A DNA stretch of 8,083 bases from Pseudomonadota bacterium (GTDB lineage Bacteria > Pseudomonadota > Alphaproteobacteria > Acetobacterales > Acetobacteraceae): assembly GCA_021779655.1 (NCBI GenBank), contig JAJYAF010000080.1:1-8083 (forward strand), given 5' to 3'. Below the pieces are notes generated by a model, which searched no databases, had not been told where the DNA came from, and was given only the letters and a program-made list of their open reading frames with translations. Below, piece by piece: positions 1-6,045 of this stretch (positions are counted from its first letter, which is position 1; the number at the start of each line of letters is the position of its first letter). The position numbers and the translations under genes were made by a program.

Positions 1-77
1 GGGAGGATTTCAACCGTGACGGGATCGGCGAAGCTTTTGAAACCGGCGATCCGGAGCCGCGCGAGGCGGGCGCGCAA
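1..77 (-). CDS. smc: Chromosome segregation protein SMC, N-terminal fragment
   Basis: Only the first 25 codons lie in the window; the gene runs off the left edge. The reading begins with a TTG codon at 77-75 and contains RLRIAGFKSFADPVTVEIL, the classic start of the SMC ATPase head just before the Walker A loop, which lies outside the window. No ATG or GTG is available in this frame nearby. The purine-rich AGGGA at 90-86 lies 8 nt upstream and overlaps the end of the DsbA-like gene, so a TTG start coupled to that gene is likely. SMC proteins form the condensin-like complex that compacts and segregates the chromosome. Gene order DUF721, dsbA-like, smc is typical of alphaproteobacteria. Identity is secure from the motif; nothing can be said about the rest of the gene. 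Confidence 0.88.
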   Translation of the reverse strand, partial: MRARLARLRIAGFKSFADPVTVEIL

Positions 78-82
78 TTCGC

Positions 83-715
83 TTATCCCTGTCCCTGCGC
101 GAGGCGGCCGATCAGCGCGGCGAAATCGGGATATTCCATCGCACCGACATAAAGTTTGCCGTTGATGACGAAGCTCGGCGTCGAATTGATATTATACATT
201 TTCTCGGCCTCCTGCTGGCCATCGAGAATGAATTTCTGCACGGCGGTATTACGCAGCGCGGCGTCGTAATCGGCACGCGACATGCCGGCCAGGGCGGCGT
301 ATTTATAAATCGCCTCCACATAGTTCACGCCGGGCTTGAACGCCCAGTCGTTCTGGCTGGCAAACAGCGCCTCGACGAAAGGATAATACTGCGCCGGCGG
401 CAGGGAGCGCGCGACCTGCGCGGCCATCAGCGCCACCTGGTCCAGCGGAAAATCCTTGAAGATGATCTGTAGCTTGCCGGTATCGATAAGCGCGGGTTTG
501 ACCTTGGCCATCGTGACGGTGGCAAAATAGGCGCAATGGGTACAGGTCAGGGAGAAATACTCGATCGCCTTCACCTTGGCGTCCGGCGAGCCGAGGGCGC
601 GTTCGCCGAAAGGCGAATTCGCGGCGGCGGTATCCGCGGCCGCCAGGCGGGCGAAGCTCGGGGTGACGAGCGATGTGCCCGCGAGCAGCAGTATGGAACG
701 ACGGGTGGATGGCAT
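83..715 (-). CDS. DsbA-family thioredoxin-fold protein (periplasmic)
   Basis: A 210-residue thiol-disulfide oxidoreductase of the DsbA/thioredoxin_4 type, expected to form or shuffle disulfides in the periplasm. The N-terminus (MPSTRRSILLLAGTSL) is a signal peptide with a twin arginine, so Tat or Sec export is possible. The active site is CTHC at residues 58-61, within EYFSLTCTHC, and the cis-proline is in the NINSTPSFVINGK segment at about 176-188; a helical insert lies between them as in DsbA. I chose the ATG at 715 because GAGGT (725-721) sits 5 nt upstream and the signal peptide then starts at once. A longer form from ATG 775 overlaps the DUF721 stop as ATGA and would add 20 residues, so it cannot be excluded. 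It lies 56 nt after the DUF721 gene and 5 nt before the smc start, suggesting one operon. Exact substrate is unknown. Confidence 0.9.
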   Translation of the reverse strand: MPSTRRSILLLAGTSLVTPSFARLAAADTAAANSPFGERALGSPDAKVKAIEYFSLTCTHCAYFATVTMAKVKPALIDTGKLQIIFKDFPLDQVALMAAQVARSLPPAQYYPFVEALFASQNDWAFKPGVNYVEAIYKYAALAGMSRADYDAALRNTAVQKFILDGQQEAEKMYNINSTPSFVINGKLYVGAMEYPDFAALIGRLAQGQG

Positions 716-771
716 ATTCAACCTCGAATCACGGCTATGTTGTTCCTTCGGCGCGGAGTCGATCAACCTCT

Positions 772-1290
772 TCATCCTTTGGCTTGAATTCCTTGATAAA
801 GCTTTGCCAGCACTACCCCGAGTTCGCCTTCGGGCAAATCATCCGGCGGCGGGCACGGGCTGGCGCGGCTCAAGACCCGCGCCCCCCCCGGTGGCGCCTG
901 CTGCACGAAGCGCAGCCGCTCAACCACCGGCCTGCCCAGGCCGAGATTGAGCCGCTGGATAAGAGCGGGCGCGCAAAGCTGTAATTCCATGGCGGCCGGG
1001 CCGGCACAAGCCAGCGTGAGCGTGCCGGCGGCAAACTTTAACGGTACGGCGCGGGCCGCGAGTTCCGGCCCGGCCAGTTCCGGCCAATCCGCCAGCAAAT
1101 GCGCGGCGGCCGGCGCCCGCCTGCGAAAGGCCGGCCGCAGCACGGGCACCAGCAACGCGCCGATCCCGCGCATGGCGAAATTGCGCGGCGGCGGCTGGTC
1201 CGGCCTTGCCGTTTTGCCGTGGGCGGGATTGCGCGCGATATCGCCGGCATGCACAGAATGCTTCGGTGCCTGAACACGCTTCGCCGCCAT
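772..1290 (-). CDS. DUF721 / DciA-like protein
   Basis: A 172-residue basic protein of the DUF721 family. The domain covers about residues 41-130: a helical part containing LLADWPELAGPELAARAVPL, then the strand LKFAAGTLTLACAGPAAMEL and the helix IQRLNLGLGRPVVERLRF, the usual order in this family. DUF721 proteins include DciA, a loader or partner of the replicative helicase DnaB in bacteria without DnaC. That role here is inferred from family and not shown. The ATG at 1290 has GAGAGGAG upstream (spacing 11 nt) and is chosen for that reason. It lies inside the first codons of divergent mutY. Alternatives are GTG at 1254 and the ATG at residue 40, which would still keep the domain. Followed by the DsbA-like gene and smc in the same direction. 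Confidence 0.85.
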   Translation of the reverse strand: MAAKRVQAPKHSVHAGDIARNPAHGKTARPDQPPPRNFAMRGIGALLVPVLRPAFRRRAPAAAHLLADWPELAGPELAARAVPLKFAAGTLTLACAGPAAMELQLCAPALIQRLNLGLGRPVVERLRFVQQAPPGGARVLSRASPCPPPDDLPEGELGVVLAKLYQGIQAKG

Positions 1291-2306
1291 CCGCCGACAA
1301 ACTCCTCTCGTGGTATGCCGGAGGCCGCAGGCACTTGCCCTGGCGCTCGCCTCCCGGCCAGCATCCGGAGCCTTACCACGTCTGGCTCAGCGAGGTCATG
1401 CTTCAGCAAACGCAGGTTGCCACCGTTATTCCTTATTATCGCAAGTTCCTGGCGGCATATCCCACGCTTTTCGATCTCGCCAAAGCCCCCGTCGAGGACG
1501 TGCTGGGGCTATGGGCCGGTCTTGGGTATTATGCCCGGGGCCGCAACCTGCATGCCTGCGCGCGGGCCGTGGCGGAGCGGGGCGCGTTCCCGCGAACCGA
1601 GGCGGGCCTGCTGGCATTGCCGGGCATAGGCCGGTACACTGCGGCGGCTATCGGCGCCATCGCCTTCGGTCTGCCGCTGCTGCCGGTGGACGGCAATGTC
1701 GAGCGTGTGACAGCGCGGCTTTTCGCAATCCAACGCCCCCTGCCGGCCGCCCGGCCTGAAATCGCCACCACCGCGGCGGCGCTACTCAACGATGAGGCGG
1801 CACGGCGAGCCCCTGGAGATTTCGCGCAGGCCCTGTTCGATCTCGGCGCAACGATCTGCCTGCCGCGCCGCCCGGCCTGCGCGATCTGTCCGTGGCAGGA
1901 TGATTGCCGGGCATATGCCCTGGGCATTGCCAGCCGCTTGCCGGCGCGCTCCGGCAAGCCTGTACGGCCCGCGCGCGAGGGGGATGTTTATGTCCTGCTG
2001 GACGAATCCGGGCAGGTCTTTCTCGTTCGCCGTCCGGACAAGGGTCTTTTAGGCGGGATGCCGGTATTGCCGGAAACCCCGCCCGTGGCGGCGGGCTGGC
2101 GTCCGGCCGGGCGCATTCGTCATGCCTTCACGCATTTTTCCCTAACCCTCAACGTCTATGCGGGGCGAATCGCGGTTTTGCCGGAAGGTCTTCACCTACC
2201 CGCCACCACGGCGCAGCTTCCCTCCGTGATGCGCAAGGCGCTCAACGCGGCCCTGGCCGCGCTTGACGGCAATATCATCGGCGGGGAATGCTCCAGCCAT
2301 GCTTGA
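1266..2306 (+). CDS. mutY: A/G-specific adenine glycosylase MutY
   Basis: MutY removes adenine mispaired with 8-oxoguanine, preventing G:C to T:A changes. From the GTG start the protein has 346 residues, normal for the family. It shows the catalytic Glu43 in WLSEVMLQQTQV, the helix-hairpin-helix LPGIGRYTAAAI (118-129) followed by the catalytic Asp142 in VDGNVERV, and the four iron-sulfur cysteines C198, C205, C208 and C214 with C-x6-C-x2-C-x5-C spacing. The C-terminal Nudix-like 8-oxoG recognition domain is recognisable from VRRPDKGLLGGM (254-265) and FTHFSL (288-293). The usual W-x-F-P after GLLGG is replaced by PVLP. The only in-frame start codons near the N-terminus are GTG 1266 and TTG 1206; GTG fits E. 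coli MutY better but has no clear ribosome binding site. The stop overlaps the next gene by 8 nt. Confidence 0.95.
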   Translation: MPEHASPPSADKLLSWYAGGRRHLPWRSPPGQHPEPYHVWLSEVMLQQTQVATVIPYYRKFLAAYPTLFDLAKAPVEDVLGLWAGLGYYARGRNLHACARAVAERGAFPRTEAGLLALPGIGRYTAAAIGAIAFGLPLLPVDGNVERVTARLFAIQRPLPAARPEIATTAAALLNDEAARRAPGDFAQALFDLGATICLPRRPACAICPWQDDCRAYALGIASRLPARSGKPVRPAREGDVYVLLDESGQVFLVRRPDKGLLGGMPVLPETPPVAAGWRPAGRIRHAFTHFSLTLNVYAGRIAVLPEGLHLPATTAQLPSVMRKALNAALAALDGNIIGGECSSHA

Positions 2307-3360
2307 TCATAACGATCCCCATGCCGGAATCCTTGCCATCGACACCCACGTGGATATTCCCTGGCCGGCCGGGGCCAGCCCGTTTCTGGATGGCCCGCGC
2401 TGCGTCGATCTGCCGAAGCTGAAAAAGGGACGAATCGCCGCCGTGTGCTTTGCCGCCTATGTCCCGCAGGGCGCCCGTGACGAGCCGGGCCATCAGGCCG
2501 CCAGCATTCGCGCGCGCCGGATGCTGGAGGCCATTGCCGCCATGGCCCCGGCGGATGGCTCCGGCGGCATTCTTGCCCCAACGGCGGACGCGATCGAAGC
2601 CGCCTATGCGGCCGGCCGTCCCGCCATCATCCCCGCCGTTGAGAACGGCTATGCCATCGGGCGGGATATCGGGAATTTGGACGAATTCGCGGAGCGCGGG
2701 GTACGCTACATCACGCTTACCCATAACGGCCACAATGCAATCGCCGATGCGGCCATTCCCCGGAGGGACCTGGGCGATTCCGAAACCGAGCACGGCGGCC
2801 TTTCCGAATTCGGCAGATCCGTTATCGGGCGCATGAACGCGCTCGGCATCCTGGTCGATGTTTCGCACAGCTCCAAACAGTCGATGATGCAGGCGATAGG
2901 CCTCTCCCGCGTGCCGGTCGTTGCCACCCATTCATGCATCCGGGCGATTTGCGATCACCCGCGCAATCTGGATGACGAACAGCTGGAAGCCCTGCGGGAT
3001 ACCGGCGGGCTCGTGCAGATCACCCTCGTGGCCAATTTCCTGCGCCCACACGCGCGCGCGCAGGACCTCACCACGGCCGATATCGCGGATCATATCGATT
3101 ACGCCGTGCGCGGGATCGGGATCGATCATGTTGGTATCGGCACGGATTTCGATGGCGGCGGCGGGGTTTCGGATTTCAGCAACGCGGCCCAGGCCGCGCG
3201 GCTGACCGTGGAACTCGCCGAGCGCGGATACGGGCATGCCGAGCTGCGAAAGATCTGGGGCGGAAATTTCCTGCGGCTGCTTCGGCAGGCCGAAGCGAGC
3301 AAGGCCCGCGAGGCCCCTCCCCTGCGGGAGCCGGCGGGCCTTAACCCAGGCCCGCCGTGA
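2299..3360 (+). CDS. Peptidase M19, membrane dipeptidase family
   Basis: A 353-residue zinc dipeptidase of the renal (membrane) dipeptidase family M19, which hydrolyses dipeptides using a two-zinc site in a TIM barrel. The expected ligands are visible: H17 and D19 in AIDTHVDIP, bridging E115 in IPAVENGYAIG, H190 in LVDVSHSS and H211 in VVATHS, plus the conserved Asp in HVGIGTDFDGG (277-287) and the C-terminal WGGNFLRLLRQ. There is no signal peptide or lipobox, so it is probably cytoplasmic. Start is ATG 2299, with GGGGA at 2283-2287; upstream in-frame TTG 2263 is less attractive. The 8-nt overlap with mutY suggests translational coupling, although no functional link to repair is evident. The physiological substrate cannot be told. 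The last residues (PAGLNPGPP) are encoded by a hairpin that overlaps the stop codon. Confidence 0.9.
   Translation: MLDHNDPHAGILAIDTHVDIPWPAGASPFLDGPRCVDLPKLKKGRIAAVCFAAYVPQGARDEPGHQAASIRARRMLEAIAAMAPADGSGGILAPTADAIEAAYAAGRPAIIPAVENGYAIGRDIGNLDEFAERGVRYITLTHNGHNAIADAAIPRRDLGDSETEHGGLSEFGRSVIGRMNALGILVDVSHSSKQSMMQAIGLSRVPVVATHSCIRAICDHPRNLDDEQLEALRDTGGLVQITLVANFLRPHARAQDLTTADIADHIDYAVRGIGIDHVGIGTDFDGGGGVSDFSNAAQAARLTVELAERGYGHAELRKIWGGNFLRLLRQAEASKAREAPPLREPAGLNPGPP
3332..3357. terminator. Putative bidirectional hairpin terminator
   Basis: A perfect 10-bp inverted repeat, CGGCGGGCCT / AGGCCCGCCG, with a 6-nt loop (TAACCC), ends directly before the TGA of the dipeptidase gene at 3358-3360. It lies between convergent transcription units: the dipeptidase ends at 3360 and petC, on the other strand, ends at 3395. 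No T-run follows on either strand, so it is not a textbook intrinsic terminator, but a GC-rich stem at a convergent junction fits a shared stop signal or an mRNA 3' end stabiliser. The left arm can alternatively pair with 3301-3309 (see findings). Confidence 0.45.
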
Positions 3361-3394
3361 TACCCGCGCCAAGATAGTGATTCAGAGCATGATT

Positions 3395-4114
3395 CTAAGG
3401 CGTCTGCCGCCAGACCCGCCGCTTGGTCGCCACCGCCAGGAAGGTGAGGAAAATCAGAAACAGCACCATCCGCAGGCCGATCTGCTTGCGCGCGTCCAGG
3501 TTCGGATCGGCGGCCCAGCTTAGGAACGCCGCCACGTCGGAAGCCTCCTGCGCGGCCGTGGGCTTCACCCCGTCCGCGTAAGCGACCTGACCATCCTTCA
3601 GCGGCGGCGGCATGGCGATCTGCCCGCCGGGGAAGGCCGCGTTATAGAAATGGTCCGGCAAGAGGGTGACATCCGCCGGCGGATTGGCATAACCGGTCAG
3701 CAGGTCGAAAATATGGCGCGCGCCATGCCGGTGCGTGGCGGCGAAGCTGGAAAGATCCGGCGGCAGCGCCCCGCCGAAAGCCGCCGCGGCGGCGGCGGGA
3801 TCGGGGTATGGGTTCCTGAACACGCTGTCCATCGTGGCCGGCCCGTCCGCCAGCTTCACGTCGGAGGCCAGCGCCGCCACCTGCGCGGTGTCGAACCCAA
3901 GCGCCGTCAGATCCCGGTAGTGGAGCGCGTTCATGCTATGGCAGCTTGCGCAAACCGTCTGATACACCAGATAGCCGCGTTGCAACGCCGCCTTGTCATA
4001 ACCGCCGAACGTGGCGTCGGACGACCAGCGCGGCGGCGAGAGGCTGTCCTCCGCCCGCGCGTGGTGGCTCAAAATCCCGAAGGCCGCGACGGCGGCGAGC
4101 AGCAGCCGGCGCAT
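3395..4114 (-). CDS. petC: Cytochrome c1 of the bc1 complex
   Basis: A 239-residue cytochrome c1 of ubiquinol-cytochrome c reductase. Residues 1-21 form a Sec signal peptide ending in ARA. The haem is attached at CASCH (55-59) within VYQTVCASCHSMNALHYRDL. The axial methionine is M168 in FPGGQIAMPPPLKDGQ; the ALPPDLS segment (116-122) is also conserved. A single C-terminal membrane helix (about 213-229) anchors it, with KRRVWR on the cytoplasmic side. The gene follows petB with a TAATG overlap (petB stop 4116-4114, ATG 4114-4112) and a good GGGAGG site 6 nt upstream. It normally takes electrons from the Rieske protein and gives them to soluble cytochrome c. Unlike its two partners it has every expected cofactor residue, so it is the conserved end of this unusual complex. 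It is the last gene of the operon. Confidence 0.95.
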   Translation of the reverse strand: MRRLLLAAVAAFGILSHHARAEDSLSPPRWSSDATFGGYDKAALQRGYLVYQTVCASCHSMNALHYRDLTALGFDTAQVAALASDVKLADGPATMDSVFRNPYPDPAAAAAAFGGALPPDLSSFAATHRHGARHIFDLLTGYANPPADVTLLPDHFYNAAFPGGQIAMPPPLKDGQVAYADGVKPTAAQEASDVAAFLSWAADPNLDARKQIGLRMVLFLIFLTFLAVATKRRVWRQTP

Positions 4115-5229
4115 TATACGCCTCCCGTTGTAAGCGGCGTTATGATCAGGAAATGCACGAAATACCAGGCCACGAACAGGCAGGCAGGAATGGCGGTCCC
4201 AACCGCCGGCGAGGCGGCGAGGGCCAGGGCGATCACATCCGCAGCCAGCACCCAGACAAAGAATTTATAAAGCGCGCGAGAGGGCCGGCCCGGCGGCGTC
4301 CGGTCCAGCCAGGGCAGGGCGTATAGCACGGCCAGCGCGGCTATCACGGCGAAAATGCCGCCATAGCCCGGCAGCGCGCCGCCCAGCGCCGAGAACGGCA
4401 GCAGATACCAGGGCGGGGTGAGCGCCGTGGGGACCAGCAGCGGGTTCGCGGGCGCCAAATTCAACAAATTCTCGCCCAGATGGGGCATGAAGAACAGAAC
4501 CACCGCGAAGATCAGCGCGAAGATTACGAATGCCGCGAAATGCTGCGCCGTGTAATAGGGATGAAACGCCACCATCCGGCGCCCCGGCGCGGCCGCGGCC
4601 AACCGGTTCGCGCCGATCACGGCCATGGCGGCCAGCAGAATCAGCAACCCGAACACGCCATGAAACATCGCCATGCGGCCAAGCGTGCCCGCCCCCGCCG
4701 GCCCGCCGAATATCCAGCCGGCGATCTCGCCGCCCGGGCCTCCCAAGCGCAAGCCGGCAAGCGCCGTGTCGCGCAGGCTCCAGGCGCTCACCGCGCCATC
4801 CGTCAGCACATAGCCGAACCAGCCGGTAAGCAGCAGCAGAATGAACAGGTTGAGCTTGAAGAACCAGGCGAGATCATAGGCCCCCCGGTATTCGCCGGTG
4901 AGGATGGCGCGGAACAGCAGCAGATAGGCGGCGGCGAAAATCATCGTCGCGCCGCTGGTATGCAGGGATTGCAGAAGCCAGCCGAAATTCACGCTGCGGC
5001 TGATATATTGGATGGAATGGTAGGCATCCCCCCCGCGCGCGACGTAGTAAACGCCCAGCACCAGGCCGCTCAGCGCCAGCAAAACCGCCATGCCGAGGAT
5101 CAGCGCGGGCAGCGCGGCGAAATAAGGCTGCTCACGCGGGCTTTGGTAGCCGGCAAACATGGCCCGCCAGGCGGCGCATAAAGGCAGCCGGTTTTCCAGC
5201 CAGGAACGGGAGGCTTGCTCGGTGGCCAT
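4114..5229 (-). CDS. petB: Degenerate cytochrome b of the bc1 complex (heme bH ligands missing)
   Basis: A 371-residue polytopic cytochrome b with about eight membrane helices, recognisable from SWLENRLPL at the N-terminus, SLHTSGAT, FGYVL, NPLLVPTALTPPWYLLPF and VPWLD-like ALPWLD. It would normally carry two b haems and form the quinol (Qo) and quinone (Qi) sites. The heme bL pair is present: H90 and H190. The two heme bH histidines should lie 14 residues after each; those positions are L104 (YLLLFR instead of YLHIFR) and V204. The Qo motif PEWY is PPWY (272-275), and GYVLPWGQMSFW has become GYVLTDGAVSAW. The arginine before the first histidine (RYLH) is also replaced (QSLH). Start ATG 5229 is chosen because it aligns with family N-termini and has GGAG at 5244-5241; an upstream extension to 5367 only reads through petA. 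The gap after petA is 17 nt. The frame is open throughout. Function cannot be a normal Q cycle. Confidence 0.88.
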   Translation of the reverse strand: MATEQASRSWLENRLPLCAAWRAMFAGYQSPREQPYFAALPALILGMAVLLALSGLVLGVYYVARGGDAYHSIQYISRSVNFGWLLQSLHTSGATMIFAAAYLLLFRAILTGEYRGAYDLAWFFKLNLFILLLLTGWFGYVLTDGAVSAWSLRDTALAGLRLGGPGGEIAGWIFGGPAGAGTLGRMAMFHGVFGLLILLAAMAVIGANRLAAAAPGRRMVAFHPYYTAQHFAAFVIFALIFAVVLFFMPHLGENLLNLAPANPLLVPTALTPPWYLLPFSALGGALPGYGGIFAVIAALAVLYALPWLDRTPPGRPSRALYKFFVWVLAADVIALALAASPAVGTAIPACLFVAWYFVHFLIITPLTTGGV

Positions 5230-5246
5230 GATTTGAAAAACTCCGC

Positions 5247-5828
5247 TTAACCGAACTGGATTTGGGTATCGTTGAGGAATGTAAAGCGCGGTATCGCCAG
5301 GTTCTTCTTCGCTGGCCCGCCGCGCACCCGCCCCAGCGGGTCGTAAATGCTGCCATCGCATGGGCACAGCCAGCCATCGAACGGCCCGCGCGGATCGGCG
5401 GGATCGTTGCCCGTCAACTCGCAGACGATGCCGGTATTCAGGCCCACGACCACCACGAAATTTTCATATCCGGGCTTCACCCGCTGGTCGAGGCTGGCCG
5501 GGTCCGGCAGCGTTGCCGGCACCACGAATTCATTATCCGCGACCTGCTGCGCTGTCAGCTTGCGGATATAGATGGGCTGACCCAGCCAGACGAAGCGCAG
5601 GGCGGTATTTTCCGCGATGCCGCCGACATTCACGATCGGCCGGGCCAGCGCGAGCGAGCGGCCGGCGGGGTTGAGCGCGTCGATGAACGGCCAGGCCAGC
5701 GCCCCGAGACCGACCATGGCGGTGGAAACGGTGAGAATCTTAAGGAAATCGCGCTTTGCGCCGTCATGCGGTCCCGCATGGGAGGCACCGCCTTGATTTC
5801 CCGCCACCGATGCCTCGCTCCCAGCCAT
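5247..5828 (-). CDS. petA: Degenerate Rieske subunit of the bc1 complex (both His ligands missing)
   Basis: A 193-residue protein with the full layout of the Rieske subunit: a short N-terminal tail, AKRDFLKIL followed by a membrane segment (about 30-47), WPFIDALNP at the hinge, and a periplasmic domain ending in GPAKKNLAIPRFTF. In the family, box I CTHLGC and box II CPCHGS hold a 2Fe-2S cluster with two Cys and two His. Here box I is CELTGN (136-141) and box II is CPCDGS (155-160). C136 and C155 remain, but the ligands His become L138 and D158, and the disulfide partner of C157 is N141. The export signal has KR where most Rieske proteins have RR. Start ATG 5828 has AGGAG 5 nt upstream; an ATG at 5873 would add 15 residues without a better site. 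First gene of the operon, divergent from hemF. Homology is certain; a canonical cluster is not expected. Confidence 0.9.
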   Translation of the reverse strand: MAGSEASVAGNQGGASHAGPHDGAKRDFLKILTVSTAMVGLGALAWPFIDALNPAGRSLALARPIVNVGGIAENTALRFVWLGQPIYIRKLTAQQVADNEFVVPATLPDPASLDQRVKPGYENFVVVVGLNTGIVCELTGNDPADPRGPFDGWLCPCDGSIYDPLGRVRGGPAKKNLAIPRFTFLNDTQIQFG

Positions 5829-5840
5829 CTCCGCTCCTGC
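5829..5840 (-). promoter_or_regulatory. petA: Ribosome binding site deciding the petA start
   Basis: Read on the minus strand the sequence is GCAGGAGCGGAG directly before ATG 5828. AGGAG (5838-5834) is spaced 5 nt from the start codon. This is why the shorter petA product is preferred over the one starting at 5873. Confidence 0.7.
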
Positions 5841-5925
5841 CTGTTCTTGATCCGCCCGGCAAGGCATGGCCAATTAAGCGAAAAATTTCAAGAGGCCGCG
5901 CTTTCAGGAAATTCCTATTCGGCGA

Positions 5926-5939
5926 TTGTGGTAAATCAA
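5926..5939. promoter_or_regulatory. FNR/CRP-type dyad candidate between petA and hemF
   Basis: TTGTG-GTAA-ATCAA matches 8 of the 10 defined positions of the FNR consensus TTGAT-N4-ATCAA. It lies 98 nt from the petA start and 107 nt from the hemF start in the shared 217-bp upstream region. Both genes serve oxygen-linked processes, so control by an FNR-family regulator is plausible. A single imperfect match in AT-rich intergenic DNA may also be chance. Confidence 0.25.
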
Positions 5940-5987
5940 GACATTGCCGGATGCCACGCGCTAGCCTCCCGCCTGGATACCCAGCAT

Positions 5988-6029
5988 TGGCCGCCTATCC
6001 CTGGCCGCCTATTCCTGGCCGCCCACCCC
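5988..6029 (+). repeat. Three 14-bp tandem repeats upstream of hemF
   Basis: Three direct copies in phase: TGGCCGCCTATCCC (5988-6001), TGGCCGCCTATTCC (6002-6015) and TGGCCGCCCACCCC (6016-6029). The block ends 4 nt before the hemF Shine-Dalgarno (GGAG, 6034-6037), so it lies in the leader or promoter-proximal DNA. It could be a regulator array, an mRNA leader element, or a slippage-generated repeat. Confidence 0.85.
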
Positions 6030-6045
6030 TTCCGGAGAGACGAGG

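Noticed and set aside
4480..5181. Long plus-strand frame opposite petB
   Set aside because: Gln/Arg/His-rich composition typical of the antisense of a membrane-protein gene with high third-position G+C; no start signal or motif.
5230..5367. N-terminal extension of petB to 5367
   Set aside because: It only reads through petA in another frame; family alignment and the GGAG site support ATG 5229.
5863..5891. petA promoter based on TTGAAA (5891-5886, minus strand)
   Set aside because: No acceptable -10 hexamer at 16-18 bp; a second try with TTGATT and TAGGAA upstream is equally weak.
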